This document shows, in pieces, positions 10,907-21,020 of a stretch of DNA of 64,000 nucleotides. How positions within the stretch are numbered: the stretch's first letter is position 1; every line of letters starts with the position of its first letter. The stretch is from Pachyseris speciosa (lineage: Eukaryota; Cnidaria; Anthozoa; Scleractinia; Pachyseridae). The notes under the pieces are model-generated. The model saw nothing but the letters and a program-made list of their open reading frames with translations. It searched no databases and was not told where the DNA came from. The position numbers and the translations under genes were made by a program. The stretch lies in assembly GCA_016490735.1 (NCBI GenBank), contig JAEMWC010000197.1:482501-546500 (forward strand), given 5' to 3'.

Positions 10907-11911
10907 TCAAGTGAGACTTGCTGGAGATAATTGTGTTTTGGGGGGGACAACCATCAATTCTTCTCGCACAAAACTGCGGCGCGGGCCAGTGGCAAGCCAA
11001 TACAAAGCGGGCTGGTGCGGCTTGGTCATGACCAACCCAATTTTAAACACATCCATTGACCAAATCGGATCAGTTGCTCTTCGTGTCCCACCTTCCAATT
11101 CACCAGGAAGATAAAGATGTCGCACTTTTGTTCCTTTGGGAAGAAGATCTTTTTCAAAACCGACAGGTCTCAAATAAGGAGCAGTAGCTGGCTCTGAATT
11201 CACACGTCTTTGTTTGATTGCATCGACTGGCTTCATTCCAATCAAGCGAGTTGGGTGATTGTTAATGGCAGCGATGACGCGAGAAAGCCGTTCCATCCAA
11301 GCGACAGATCGTACCCCTCCAGGTCTTCGCATTTCCACACCGTATTGATATCGAAAAAGCCACTCTGCAAGCGTTCGATTGAATCGTTCTGCAATTCCTT
11401 GGTCACGATGAAGATTTGGATGGCCGCGTCGGATGGTTGTGCCATGCTTGTCCATAATAAGCGTGACGGCTCCCATGAATTCGCGCCCCGGGTCAACTTG
11501 CAACAACTCCGGCCATTTTAATGGTCCCCGTTTATAAATTTTTTCGAAAGCCGAAGTAACGTCTCGTGAATTTTTTGTGGAAATTGGTTCGGCATCTTTG
11601 AACCGGCTTCCAACATCAACAAAAGTGAGGGCATATTTCCAAACTTTACCTCTGGCTTGATCATGAGGCAAGAAAATCAGGTCGGCCTGGTGTACCGCGT
11701 TGGGTATAGGCACATCAAACTTTGGGCAAGAAACGTCCTGAGGTGGAGGAAGAAATACCTGCCAGAGCGCCTGTCTTCGCAACCATTTTTCTGCCACCTT
11801 TTCCGAAACTTTCGCTTTGTGCCAATTTTTTGAACGCGCCCTATCCCTTCCAATATCCCCCTGGATTGTAATAAATTCTCGACAAACGACGCTCCCGTCT
11901 TGAAATTCCAT
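10907..11911 (-). CDS. Element A: retrovirus-like integrase (DDE)
   Basis: An rve-fold integrase of about 334 residues, which would insert the element into host DNA. The catalytic triad is visible: Asp in HQADLIFLP, Asp in QVDPGREF and Glu in QGIAERFNRT, with the INNHPTRL block after it. The frame is open further upstream, but the Met at 11911 is preferred because a divergent frame starts at 11937 and the residues before it do not look like protein. The C-terminal part lacks an obvious chromodomain. The frame is intact, unlike polB. It is clearly different from the element B integrase. Confidence 0.85.
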   Translation of the reverse strand: MEFQDGSVVCREFITIQGDIGRDRARSKNWHKAKVSEKVAEKWLRRQALWQVFLPPPQDVSCPKFDVPIPNAVHQADLIFLPHDQARGKVWKYALTFVDVGSRFKDAEPISTKNSRDVTSAFEKIYKRGPLKWPELLQVDPGREFMGAVTLIMDKHGTTIRRGHPNLHRDQGIAERFNRTLAEWLFRYQYGVEMRRPGGVRSVAWMERLSRVIAAINNHPTRLIGMKPVDAIKQRRVNSEPATAPYLRPVGFEKDLLPKGTKVRHLYLPGELEGGTRRATDPIWSMDVFKIGLVMTKPHQPALYWLATGPRRSFVREELMVVPPKTQLSPASLT

Positions 11912-11936
11912 TTGCAAATATATTTCTGAAAGAAAA

Positions 11937-12503
11937 ATGTATCCGAAAGAAAAAGTTACCGATGTTCGGAATCGAGATTGGAGAAGAAGAGAAACAAAAA
12001 GCTTGGCAGGCGTTCGCTGTACCCAACCCACCTGCGCAAGAAGAAAAAGCGAACGGCATTGCGAAGAGAAAATAGAGGAAAGATGGGAGGCTTGCGAGCT
12101 TGTTTGCCTAAAATGTGGGCTGGTGCAGAAGCTCGACACAGTGCTCCACCTGTGCAGAGAAGAGAGAGGCTGGCGGTTGTTTGTGATTCCTCGGAACCAT
12201 ACCCGCAAAACTCTGCAAAGATACAACGTTTTCAACGCAGTCAACACCTGCGTGGTGCGGTGGGAGTTTTTGGGAAATGTCATACACGATTTCGCGAACT
12301 TTCCCGAATTGGACAAGAGGACGGTGAATTGCGTTTGTTTTTTTCATAACTATTTCGAATCGGTTCCAGAGGAAGTTTGGCCGCGCAAAAAAGAAATCCT
12401 TAAAAAGCTTGCACCTCATTTCAAGAACATTCAACCAAAGACACGGCAAAAGGCGCAAGAAAGGTTCGAAAGGTGGTGGTGGAACGCCGTCAGTTCGCAG
12501 TGA
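11937..12503 (+). CDS. Element A: Zn-ribbon protein, possibly VLTF3-like
   Basis: A 188-residue frame starts 25 bp from the divergent integrase start. It has cysteine pairs (CTQPTC, then VCLKCGLVQ). The second pair resembles VCLNCGSVH of the element B protein at 51366-51890. The C-terminal third is Lys/Arg/Trp-rich. By position and the CxxCG knuckle it may be a late transcription factor of the VLTF3/TFIIB-like kind. The rest does not align by eye, so the family call is tentative. It overlaps the convergent gene at 12490 by 14 bp. Confidence 0.4.
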   Translation: MYPKEKVTDVRNRDWRRRETKSLAGVRCTQPTCARRKSERHCEEKIEERWEACELVCLKCGLVQKLDTVLHLCREERGWRLFVIPRNHTRKTLQRYNVFNAVNTCVVRWEFLGNVIHDFANFPELDKRTVNCVCFFHNYFESVPEEVWPRKKEILKKLAPHFKNIQPKTRQKAQERFERWWWNAVSSQ

Positions 12504-12987
12504 GATGTTTGGCGTACTTCACCAGGAGTTTCTCGGGGATTTCCATGCAGTGGTCGGAAACGAAGTTGTCGATCATTTTCAGCTTGTCGAGAAACTCCTT
12601 TGCGTCCAATGGTTCTCTCCGGAGATGGAGCCGGATGGCGTCCAGTATTTTTTTGTACTCCACCCGAGCTACGCTGGCCTTTTCGGCTTTTCTATCGTCT
12701 TCACTGTCGCGACAATTTTGACAAGCAGCGCCAAGCACCGTCAGCCCAGCAATAACAGCAGGTTGAAGAGTAACCCCTCCCGCAACAGCACCAGTCAAAA
12801 CCGCCTTTCCAGCAACCACATTGCAAAGCAAGTTTCTGCGCTGGTACATTCGGAAAAGCTTGTCGTAGCCCCAATGCTTCCTGTGGTAAAAAGCATAGGG
12901 GTGTTTTAACATCTCAAAAGTGTCATTCAAAAGAGCCGGGTCGATGTGGTTGAAGTCAAAGATGTTGACGGGGGAGGCCGAGGTTTC
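12490..12987 (-). CDS. Element A: small membrane-associated protein, unknown
   Basis: The minus frame is open from just after a TAG at 12988-12990 down to 12490. No ATG occurs near its start; the first internal Met is near 12911, so the start may be lost. It contains one long hydrophobic stretch (VVAGKAVLTGAVAGG and following, ending near a CxxC) and a charged C-terminal helical region. I do not recognise a family. It is transcribed toward the Zn-ribbon gene. Confidence 0.4.
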   Translation of the reverse strand, partial: ETSASPVNIFDFNHIDPALLNDTFEMLKHPYAFYHRKHWGYDKLFRMYQRRNLLCNVVAGKAVLTGAVAGGVTLQPAVIAGLTVLGAACQNCRDSEDDRKAEKASVARVEYKKILDAIRLHLRREPLDAKEFLDKLKMIDNFVSDHCMEIPEKLLVKYAKHLTAN

Positions 12988-13026
12988 CTATTCAGTAACC
13001 GCATGACCGTATATATTTGGAAAAAT

Positions 13027-13203
13027 TTAGACGATAGTATCGTAAGTAGATCCTTTCAAATGTGCAGCGAGCATGGCTGCGCGAAGTTTTGCTCGCTCGC
13101 GCCATTTGGGTTTAGGGTTTCTGCAAGGGCAAACCAGGCGACATTTGTCACACCAGTCGCACCAGGTGCATGTGCAAAGAAAACTTTCGATGTGGTTGGA
13201 CAT
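13027..13203 (-). CDS. Element A: 58-residue Cys-rich protein
   Basis: An ATG at 13203 opens a 58-codon frame with a very dense cysteine cluster (CTCTWCDWCDKC, then CPC) in the first half and a basic helix after it. It lies 23 bp downstream of the fibre gene stop, on the same strand. The pattern suggests a metal-binding knuckle. Family unknown. The short length makes chance possible, but the cysteine spacing is unusual. Confidence 0.45.
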   Translation of the reverse strand: MSNHIESFLCTCTWCDWCDKCRLVCPCRNPKPKWRERAKLRAAMLAAHLKGSTYDTIV

Positions 13204-13226
13204 TGTCTTATAAAGGGAATGAAAAT

Positions 13227-15565
13227 TTAATTGACAAGAAATTCGAGCAAAAGAGACAATTCAAAAGGTTTTGAATTTGGATGTGAATAGTCGATATAAA
13301 AGAAACCTTTGAACAATTGCCTGTTCACCTCGATTGTTGTCACACGATTGTTGTCACGACGAAAACCAACGTTCCAGCTTCAGCGTTCTGTATTATGTGA
13401 AAGCGTTTGAAATAAAAATTGTTCAAAACAACCATCTGAGCCCCTCCATCGATCAAAACGCTTTTCAACACAGTTTGGTCATGGTTTTTTTCTTCTTGAA
13501 CGAATGCGTTGATAAAAAGTGTGTGACCAAGGATTCGATTGCTACTCAAATTCAAATTCAAATTTTTTAGCAACACGATTTGCCCTCCCTTGGAAACGAA
13601 GAACTTCGTGAATCCCATGCCCATTCAGATCCAAATCGCCATGCAGTTTTGCTCTACCGTTATCATCAATTTCCAACCCACCCACGGCGTTTCCAACCAA
13701 CCAGTAACCATTCAAATTCATATCATCACCCAATTTTGGCCGACGAATAGGGAACCCGTCCATGTCAAGGGGGTACCGATCAACATTTTTCTGCTGTTCA
13801 TTTTAAATAACACCACAGAGCCGTCTTTGACCTTTTTGTCATTCAAATCGAAGTCATCACCAAGTTTCTCCCCGAAAAGGGGGAACCCTTCCAGGTCAAG
13901 TGAACTCCCCATTACCATTCTACCACTAACCTCTTCGTACAACTTCTGACTACCATTTTTGACTTCTTGATCATTCAAATCCAAGGTAGCTTGCAACACC
14001 ATTCGCCCGTCTTGTGCAAAGAAAATTTGGTCAAACACCGTGGAAGGTACTTTCAACACAATCCCATTCAAACCGTAGATAACCATACGCCGAGTGGGAT
14101 TAGGAAACGAGGTTTTCCCATGCAGATCAAGGTAAAGATATTCTCGTTGGCCGGCCTGTCGTTTTTCGAAATGCAGCACCGTTTTGACATAGCCAGCAAC
14201 GGAAGATGTCGGTTGGAATGTTTTCGATGTCTGTGCTCCGAAGGACAGCGTGTCGGCAGTCGCATAAACGCTGACGCACATATAAAAACCGATTGGGAGC
14301 CTGAAAAGGTTGAAACCAATTCTGGAGCGATATTTTTCAGTTCCATCTTTGTCATGAACGAGAGTGAAATTGTACGCCGATTGGTTTATTTGGTGAGGAG
14401 AAGCTGTAAATTTCGGAATATTAAACACCCTAATGTTGTTTTCACTTGAAGATTCATTGACATGTTCCATCAGATATTTGAAGGGGTTTTCTTGTGGGCC
14501 GGAGGCATTTACATGCGTCTCATCGACAAATTTTTTGTTCGCTCCATCACCAGGACCTAATGGGTCTTTCAAGTTCGTGAGCGTGTTGTTGTGCATGTTG
14601 ATGTCCCCCGCCATTTGCCCGCCAGAAAGTTTGAGAAAAGGAGCTTGGTCGACATAAATTTTATTGACCGCGTGTTTGTCGTTTGTGGGCGCTCCAAGGT
14701 TTTCGATTTTGTGGTTGGCCATCGACAGATCCCCATACATTGCGGTCGATCAATCTCTTTTAACGAAATACTCGTCAACGTATCTTTTGACCGTCGCGTC
14801 TGTCGTGGAGGAAGGAGGGGCGAGATTGGTGATAGCATTGTTGTTCATGTTCAAATCTGTTTGCGCGATTGCGTCGAATTTGGTTCGCAACCCTTGGTCC
14901 ACGTATTTTTTGTTGACGGCAATGTTGGCAGGCGTACTGGAATCGGCGTCTTTCAAATCTCGAATAGCATACCCATTCATGTTCAAATCCCCCCATGCTG
15001 GATTCGTTCCATCGCGTTCCAAACAAGTGCAATTTCCGATTCGACATAGCTTTTATTTGTAGCATCGAGGATGTCTTTGGGATAACCAAGTCTGGTGATC
15101 AGATGCTCTCCCATGTCGAGATTTCCAGTCACCGGGTGCTGCCGTCCTTTTCCATGTCCCCCGAACCTGACCCCGCAGGTCCTTGAATTCCTTGAGGACC
15201 TTGAGGTCCTGTAGGACCGATGGAGCCGTGAGGGCCTGTGAGTCCCCGTAGGCCTTGCACACCTTGCGGACCACGTGGACCTGTTGGGCCGGGATCACCT
15301 TGTTGACCTCGCGCCCCTTGAGGACTATAAGGACCTTGAGGGCCTTGCGCGCCTTGAAAACTTGTGGACCTGTTGGACCAGGATCACCTTGTCTTCCTTT
15401 TGTTCCGTGTGGACCTTGTGGCCCTCGTGGACCTTGCGCACCAGTTGGTCCTGAGGGGCCACAATCCCCCTTCTCCCCACCCGGACCAGGGGGCCCACGA
15501 GGCCCAGGGGTTCCCTCTCCCGCTCTTCGAAAAAGTCTCCCTGGAAGTTCGTTCAACCACCCCAT
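13227..15565 (-). pseudogene. Element A: collagen/tail-fibre-like fibre protein, broken
   Basis: This is a long fibre-like protein. It begins (15565) with MGWLN, then Gly-X-Y collagen repeats to about 15180, followed by several copies of a tail-fibre-like module (GDxNMxxxxIxNL followed by NKKYVDQ) to about 14500, a beta-rich globular part, and more GDDFDLN-type turns to the stop at 13227. Homologous regions of element B (53617-56767) appear in the same order. Several frame changes (near 15400, 15040-15060, 14750, 13740, 13620 and 13340) break it. The likely role is a trimeric receptor-binding fibre. Confidence 0.75.
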
Positions 15566-15572
15566 GACTTTT

Positions 15573-16223
15573 CTATATTCTCTCGTCCAAATTTTTCTTC
15601 ATCTCTTTCTTCGGTTTGTCGTAATAAAAAAATGAGAATTTTTTGTCGGTTGCACTGTCCAGCAGGGCAGGATCCACCCCCAGATCGGCTGTGATCCGTC
15701 TGTTCTCTTTTGGGAGGAAGGAAAAGACACAGAAATGACTGCAGTTGTCGCGGATATTCTTCGGGACTTTGAAAAAGGTCTGAGACAGATAAATCACGGC
15801 GCAGTTGCGGTGCCGTCCGTTGATGAAATAGTTAATTATGTCGCTTTGGTTTTTTTCACAAACCAAGTCGTCAAACATGACGATCTTTTGGTTGTCGGGC
15901 ATTCCCTCCTCGGGGTGGCGTAGCTCGTCGAGCGGAACAGTGTCGTCGCCGAACGCCTCGACGTCTTCGTAACCGACGTGGGGGTTGTTGTTTTTGGCAA
16001 AATCTTGTAGAAGCGCCTGGTACTTGTTCTGGTGAAGGTTCTTCGGGAAAAGCAGAACCTTGTCGTACTCCAGTAGCTCGTAAAGCGTGTGCAGTAAGAT
16101 GTTTGTCTTGCCGGAATTGCTGGGTCCACAAATCAACATGCAGAAAATATCCTCGGGCATGGACGGATGCCCCTGTTTCCAATTCGTTGACAGAGTTCCT
16201 GGGCCATAGTTCGGAATTTTCAT
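15573..16223 (-). CDS. Element A: FtsK/A32-like genome-packaging ATPase
   Basis: A 216-residue P-loop ATPase begins with MKIPNYGPG. Walker A is [10 protein letters not shown], Walker B is IVMFDD, and YLSQTFF follows, matching the HerA/FtsK-type ATPases that pump DNA into Polinton and large-DNA-virus capsids. The frame is intact. It ends 7 bp before the fibre gene start on the same strand and starts 44 bp from the divergent coiled-coil gene. Confidence 0.9.
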   Translation of the reverse strand: MKIPNYGPGTLSTNWKQGHPSMPEDIFCMLICGPSNSGKTNILLHTLYELLEYDKVLLFPKNLHQNKYQALLQDFAKNNNPHVGYEDVEAFGDDTVPLDELRHPEEGMPDNQKIVMFDDLVCEKNQSDIINYFINGRHRNCAVIYLSQTFFKVPKNIRDNCSHFCVFSFLPKENRRITADLGVDPALLDSATDKKFSFFYYDKPKKEMKKNLDERI

Positions 16224-16267
16224 TCTCCATATATTTCCCTTGTGAAGTTTTGTCTTTCAGACAGAGT

Positions 16268-17277
16268 ATGTCTTTGAAGAGGAGGCGTGCGCGAGCCGCG
16301 GCAGAAGCAGATTTCGAAAAACAGGAACAAGAAATACGGCTGGCATTCGACAAACAAAAGATAGCTGAAGCGATGTGGGAAGAGGCCGCGGAGAAACTTT
16401 TCAAACCGATCACGAAACGGTTGGACGCACCCCGCAAGGAGGTCAAAGACGAAGAAGGGCCAGACTACGCGATGGAGGAGTTCGACCGAATCAACCCCTT
16501 CGACTGGGAGAATTTCCAGCCGGAGGTTGAAACACCGGCACCAACCCCACCTCCCTCGCCTGTCGACAATGACGACGACGAAGAGTTCCCTCCGCCACTT
16601 CCACCCATTGAGGATTTCCAACCGGAGGTTGAAACTCCACCGCGGCAGACGTCGGAAAAGCCCGAGGCTATGGAGTTCCTCGAAACTACAACGAATCAAA
16701 CGATTTGCGGTCGCTCAGCAGCATGATCACACAAATGGAGAGAAGAGACCAAGAAACGGTGAAGAGCGAAAAATACAAAGGCTGGCCTTTGGCGGACATC
16801 AAAAGACAGAGAGATGCGATTCGTGCAAGAAGAGCAGTCGGTCGACCGCTCCAACCACCGGTTGAAACTCCACCCACAAGGACACCGTCGGAACGTCAGC
16901 TTCTGGAGGGGATGAAAAGGTTAAAAAAAGCCCCACAGGACAAAAAACCAGCCCGCGACCCATCACCCTTGCAAAAGGCTTTGGAAAAGGCTTTCAAAGA
17001 AATTTCTTCCCGCAGACCCTCTGTTGCCGGCGATAAAGATGAGGATGAAGATGACGATGACGATGACGTCTGGGATGAAGAAAGGATGGAGGGGAGCGGG
17101 ACTTCCCGCCTTGAGGCGTCCCACCTTGAGGTGGAAGGGGACTTCGAGACAATGATCAACGATTTGTACGTGAAGCTGGGCTCGCTCCGTTCAGGGAACT
17201 CATCCACCAAACTCCGGCGAGACGCTGAAAAGCTGCTTTCCGAACTCACCCGTCGCCGCTTCTTGACCAAAGCGTAA
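16268..17277 (+). pseudogene. Element A: coiled-coil/acidic virion protein, one frameshift
   Basis: From ATG 16268 the protein has a basic start (MSLKRRRARAAAEAD), a long charged helix, and a Pro-rich linker carrying two DFQPEVETP repeats. A frame change lies near 16700. Beyond it are a third PPVETPP repeat, a strongly acidic run (DEDEDDDDDD) and a C-terminal LGSLRSGNSS-type segment similar to that of the element B gene at 57447-58328. It has the same position and strand, between ATPase and penton. Function unknown; probably structural. Confidence 0.65.
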
Positions 17278-17306
17278 GCGAAGAAAATTTCCTACGATTA
17301 CATACG

Positions 17307-18077
17307 ATGAACGACGAACACCTGCTGCTCGATTCCAGGCTCGCGAAGTTGCAACCGGGGTTCGGCGACCAGCCGACCCACGATTTCAAGATCTTCCCCG
17401 AGCTCATTCGCCTCGACCCCAGCCGGAGATACAAAATCGCCCTCAAGAAACTCATCACAATGACTTACTCTTGGCACAACGTGGCGGCGCAATACACCAA
17501 CAACCAACTGAAATGGCGTAAGAAGGGAGAGGCTTGGAAAACTTTGACTTTCCCCGACGGGATGTACAGCTACACCAGCCTTGCCTCATTCCTCCAAGCG
17601 CACACGGGGTACGTCGACCCCTCTACCACCGACAAAGAGCACATCTTCAATCTGTACTTTGATTTGACGATTTACCGGGTAGTAATTGGGATCGCAAAAG
17701 ACTACGAGCTTGACCTTTCCGTCGGCGAGTTCGCGGACCTGCTCGGTTTTGACAAAAAAATCTTGCAAGATTCGACGAGTTACGTTGGTGATAGGATCCC
17801 TAACATCATGAGAGGCGTTGATTGGGTTTTCATTCACTGTGATCTAGTCCTAAGGAACGTGCAAAACGTCCCGGCCGATGTTATATACAGCATTTCCACC
17901 GTAGATCTCCCCGTCAGTTTTCCTTTCAAGGAAGAACCCTTTCACCTCAAATTTCACCCCCTTAGCAAAACCCAAATCGACAGCGTGCGAATCCGGATCT
18001 CGGATGGGGCGAACAACACTTTGGACCTCAACGGCTCCGACGTTGCTTTGTCCCTCGTGATCCGCGAAGTCTCTTAA
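17307..18077 (+). CDS. Element A: minor capsid protein (penton)
   Basis: A 256-residue intact frame homologous to the element B protein at 58335-59114. Shared blocks are YKIALKKLITMTYSWHNV, FPDGMYSYTSL, a YRVVIGI strand and the DLPVSFPFK region. Polinton pentons are single jelly-roll proteins that fill capsid vertices. It starts 30 bp after the coiled-coil gene. No lesions were seen. Confidence 0.85.
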   Translation: MNDEHLLLDSRLAKLQPGFGDQPTHDFKIFPELIRLDPSRRYKIALKKLITMTYSWHNVAAQYTNNQLKWRKKGEAWKTLTFPDGMYSYTSLASFLQAHTGYVDPSTTDKEHIFNLYFDLTIYRVVIGIAKDYELDLSVGEFADLLGFDKKILQDSTSYVGDRIPNIMRGVDWVFIHCDLVLRNVQNVPADVIYSISTVDLPVSFPFKEEPFHLKFHPLSKTQIDSVRIRISDGANNTLDLNGSDVALSLVIREVS

Positions 18078-18147
18078 AGCTTTCACTTTCAGGATCCACC
18101 TGAAAGGTGGAAAGGTGGAAGGAAATTTTCTCCAAAGGTATACACGA

Positions 18148-18371
18148 ATGCCTCGTTTGAGTGAGTGGACAAAAATCTTCGAGAATCTGAGAAGAAGGAA
18201 GATATCCACCCAAAGGTGGGAAGTAAAACCCTCGCGAAAGTTAGCGTACTTGGGGCGAAACAGATCCGCCAACTGTTGAGTGGGCGAAGGAAAAAACCAC
18301 AGAAGAAAAACCCCTCGAAGAGGAAGGATGCCATGTGGAAGTTGACTCAAATTCTCGCCAACCAGCTTTGA
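18148..18371 (+). pseudogene. Element A: small basic protein between penton and hexon
   Basis: Two short frames overlap here: one from ATG 18148 and one from ATG 18165 ending at 18371. The latter is very basic (GAKQIRQLLSGRRKKPQKK). Position and composition match the AT-hook protein of element B (59134-59352). A frame change probably separates the two halves. It may be a DNA-condensing core protein. Confidence 0.35.
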
Positions 18372-18411
18372 ATATTTTTCGCGGATGTATACACCCTTGT
18401 GTAAAAACACC

Positions 18412-19607
18412 ATGTTCAGAACGCCTAAGTATCTGGAACGGGTGGATTACGAGCGTTTCAATGTCACCACCCCACTCAAATATCCGGCCAATGGCCAGCA
18501 CCAAGAAAAACATGGAATTAAATTCTCTGTGACGGACCGCGATGTTGTCCGCGACTGGTTCAATGCTTATTTCTTAGTGGAGTACCGCTTCGAAGCTCTC
18601 GCAGACGGGGCCAACATTGCGAACAACGCACAAACCGCCCGGGTGAATGGAGCCTTCACGCTGAGAAAACAATTGACTGTGAGGTCCGCAGGGAAATCTC
18701 TTTACACGGCCGACGACTTTAACAAAATCATCTTCGTGAAAACCCTGTTGGAGTACTCCAACGATTACGCCCAAACGTTGGCGAAGAGAGAGTTTTGGTA
18801 CCTCGACACCGACAACACGACCGTGACTAGCGCCGCCGCCACCAATCTTGGAATCCAAGCGCGGCACATCCGCTCGCGCGGGGTGGGGAATGTCAAAACT
18901 CTGATTCCCCTCAACCACTATTCCTTTTTCGAGGTATTGGAGGACAGGCTCCTCCCCCCGTTGAGGTTGGATTTCAGGACGATGCCACTGGGCGGAGAAT
19001 CGTGGTCAAAGACATTCAGCTCTGGGTCCCAAAACTACAGCTGTAACCTGAGGGACAGAAACTTGTGAATGGACGGTTCGTGAAACCAAACCAGTGGAAG
19101 TAGTTGAAAGAGACCTTGTATCGCAGCCAAGCCCAACGGCAAGTCCAAGGCCAATGGACGTTCTCCCCGGCGTCCGAAATGCCAAACACGTGTTTGTTTT
19201 CTTTCACCAGTCGCGCAACCAGAACGCTTTGCAATACAACCCCTACAGCTTTGACACCTTCGACTTGGATGGGACAACTCGGCGAAATTAAGCAACTGTC
19301 AGCTTCAGTACGGGGCGGAGTATTACCCTGAGATTGACTATGATGGTGAGGACCACGCGTGGATCTACAGCGACCTGGTCGAATACAAGTTCCGAAAGAA
19401 CGACGTCAACACAGGAACACAGGTGGACCACGACAACTACACCAAGCTTTACTCTGTGATCCATTTCGATCTTCGCGCAACCAAGCCAAGCATGACGAGG
19501 GAGGAAAAACAAATGCAAACGCCCGCGATTACATCATTTACGTTGCGGTTTTGAATGAGGAAGAAGTCATCATCAAACAAATTGGAAACGAGCTGGTAGT
19601 AGTATAA
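18412..19607 (+). pseudogene. Element A: major capsid protein (hexon), broken
   Basis: Starting with MFRTPKYLERVDYE, this matches the element B hexon (59388-60671) in blocks: RDWFNAYFLVE, LLEYSNDYAQT, PLNHYSFFEVLEDRLLPP and the C-terminal DYIIYVAVLNEEEV end. Polinton hexons are double jelly-roll capsid proteins. The frame is open to about 19005, then changes several times between 19005 and 19540. The gene cannot make a full capsid protein. Confidence 0.85.
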
Positions 19608-19659
19608 TTTATCCTTTGGAATCCATCTGAAAGGTGAAAATTCTTTTCTTCAGTATAAG

Positions 19660-20430
19660 ATGGCGACGACGTACCACCCATTCCAGATTACCTTGACGGA
19701 TGGGCAGAAAGAGATCCTGCGAAAAGCTGTTTTGTCGAGAACAGCCGTGACTCTGCGGGTCAAACCACAACAACTCGGGCGTGGCGATACTCTTCTTCTG
19801 ACTGCCACCCAAATCAACCACGCAAAGAAAGCAGCCCGCGAGGAGCGCGGCGCGGACATTGCGATCAGCAAAACACAAATCGCGAAAATCGCACAGAGCG
19901 GCGGCAATCTTTTTTCGACGGTATTCAGTCTGGCTTGGCCGTTGCTTGTGCCGGTCGCCAAATCCGCCGCCAAATCTTTGGCAACTGCAGGGCTGAATTT
20001 CGCAGCGGACAAGGTTTTGAAGAAAATTTTCGGGAAGGGCTACGGCCCACAGGAAATCGAGCTTTACCGGCTGGCGAAAAGGTTGACGCCTGCCCAAGAA
20101 AAGGCAATTGAAAGTGATTTGGTTGGGAAAGGAATGGTTAAAGGTGGAGCTGTACAGCACGGTGGATTTCAGGGTATGCTGGCTTCCATTGGGATCCCCC
20201 TTGCCATCGACCTTGTGAAAAGCATTCTTGGGAAAGGAATGCAAGTGGGTCGGCCCCGTTCGAGACGCTCGTTACCCCAACTTCTTCCCCCACTGCCACA
20301 GAATGGAAGAGGAAAGGGGAGAGGAATGCAAATAACCCCTCCGTGGTATCGCCCGCCGCCTGTTTGGGGGAGTTGGAAAGATTGGGAGAAAAAAAATGAA
20401 ATTCCGCGATGTTCCACTCTCGAACATTGA
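19660..20430 (+). CDS. Element A: adenovirus pX/pVI-like virion core protein
   Basis: A 256-residue intact frame. The N-terminus (MATTYHPFQITLTDGQKEIL) matches the element B protein at 60858. An ISKTQI motif, a Gly/Ala-rich hydrophobic helix and a C-terminal basic and Pro-rich tail (RPRSRRSLPQLLPP) follow. In adintoviruses the protein at this place, between hexon and protease, is compared with adenovirus core or membrane-active minor proteins; that link is from family knowledge. Its tail overlaps the protease start by 35 bp. Confidence 0.7.
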   Translation: MATTYHPFQITLTDGQKEILRKAVLSRTAVTLRVKPQQLGRGDTLLLTATQINHAKKAAREERGADIAISKTQIAKIAQSGGNLFSTVFSLAWPLLVPVAKSAAKSLATAGLNFAADKVLKKIFGKGYGPQEIELYRLAKRLTPAQEKAIESDLVGKGMVKGGAVQHGGFQGMLASIGIPLAIDLVKSILGKGMQVGRPRSRRSLPQLLPPLPQNGRGKGRGMQITPPWYRPPPVWGSWKDWEKKNEIPRCSTLEH

Positions 20431-20621
20431 TCTGACTAATTGGTGCAAATATCTCGGCATCCCAATTCGCGGGAATTTCTCCCGAAGCGAAGTCAAACCT
20501 CTGCACCACTTGTATTTTGAACTTGGACGATTTTGGTAGTTTGGGGACACACTGGGTCGCTTGCTGGAAGGGAAAGGACACGGAGTATTTCGACTCTTTC
20601 TTTTCAAACCTATCGAATTAA
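20396..20621 (+). pseudogene. Element A: adenain-like cysteine protease, truncated
   Basis: ATG 20396 opens a frame with LSNIDLTNWCKYLGI, matching the element B protease. A one-base frame change lies near 20515. The next frame has the catalytic-His segment (GTHWVACW) and the YFDSF acidic segment. A hairpin element at 20613 cuts it off before the catalytic Cys and ends it at 20621. The protein would mature capsid proteins in an intact virus. This copy is dead. Confidence 0.8.
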
Positions 20622-20831
20622 ATATTTAATATCGCCGGATGCGGCCGACATTAACAACGATAGTAGTATAGTCGGAGTCAAGCTGATACTGTTTTTAAAC
20701 AAAACAACCGAGGACGAGGAGCGAAGCGACGAGGACGATGGTTGTGCAAAAACGGTATCAGTTTGACTCCGACTATACTACTATCGTTGTTAATGTCGGC
20801 CGCATCCGGCGATATTAAATATTTAATTCGA
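20613..20831. repeat. Hairpin element truncating the protease
   Basis: About 85-nt arms (starting TCGAATTAAATATTTAATAT) are near-perfect inverse copies separated by a loop of about 50 nt. No coding capacity. The left arm sits exactly where the element A protease stops matching its relatives. The right edge of element A is therefore at or before 20612. Confidence 0.85.
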
Positions 20832-21020
20832 TGGGTTTGCTGCCCATAGAAAAGAGCGAAGTCCTTTGAAATCGCCTTTGTTGTGATCGTAAACAAAGTG
20901 ATTCATCTTTGGCGGGGCTTTTTGAGCCATTTCAATGTCAATTGCCTTAACAACTTCCGTCACGTTGACTTGATCCGGAACGCTTGTTATCACTAAGCCC
21001 AAGATATTGTTCCCGCGTGT
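20832..21020 (-). mobile_element. LINE endonuclease C-terminal fragment
   Basis: A minus-strand frame open over about 60 codons reads LGLVITSVPDQV and later NHFVYDHNKGDFKGLRSF, which resembles the linker after the APE-type endonuclease of non-LTR elements. Both ends are cut by other repeats. Confidence 0.45.

Noticed and set aside
11912..12316. Upstream extension of the element A integrase frame
   Set aside because: The extra residues are Ser/Arg-rich and antisense to the Zn-ribbon gene; they do not resemble an integrase N-terminus.
15255..15635. Plus-strand Cys/Pro/Gly-rich frame over the element A fibre start
   Set aside because: Antisense of Gly-X-Y collagen repeats.
19016..19295. Minus-strand frames over the element A hexon
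   Set aside because: Shadows of the broken hexon; the plus-strand blocks match the element B hexon.
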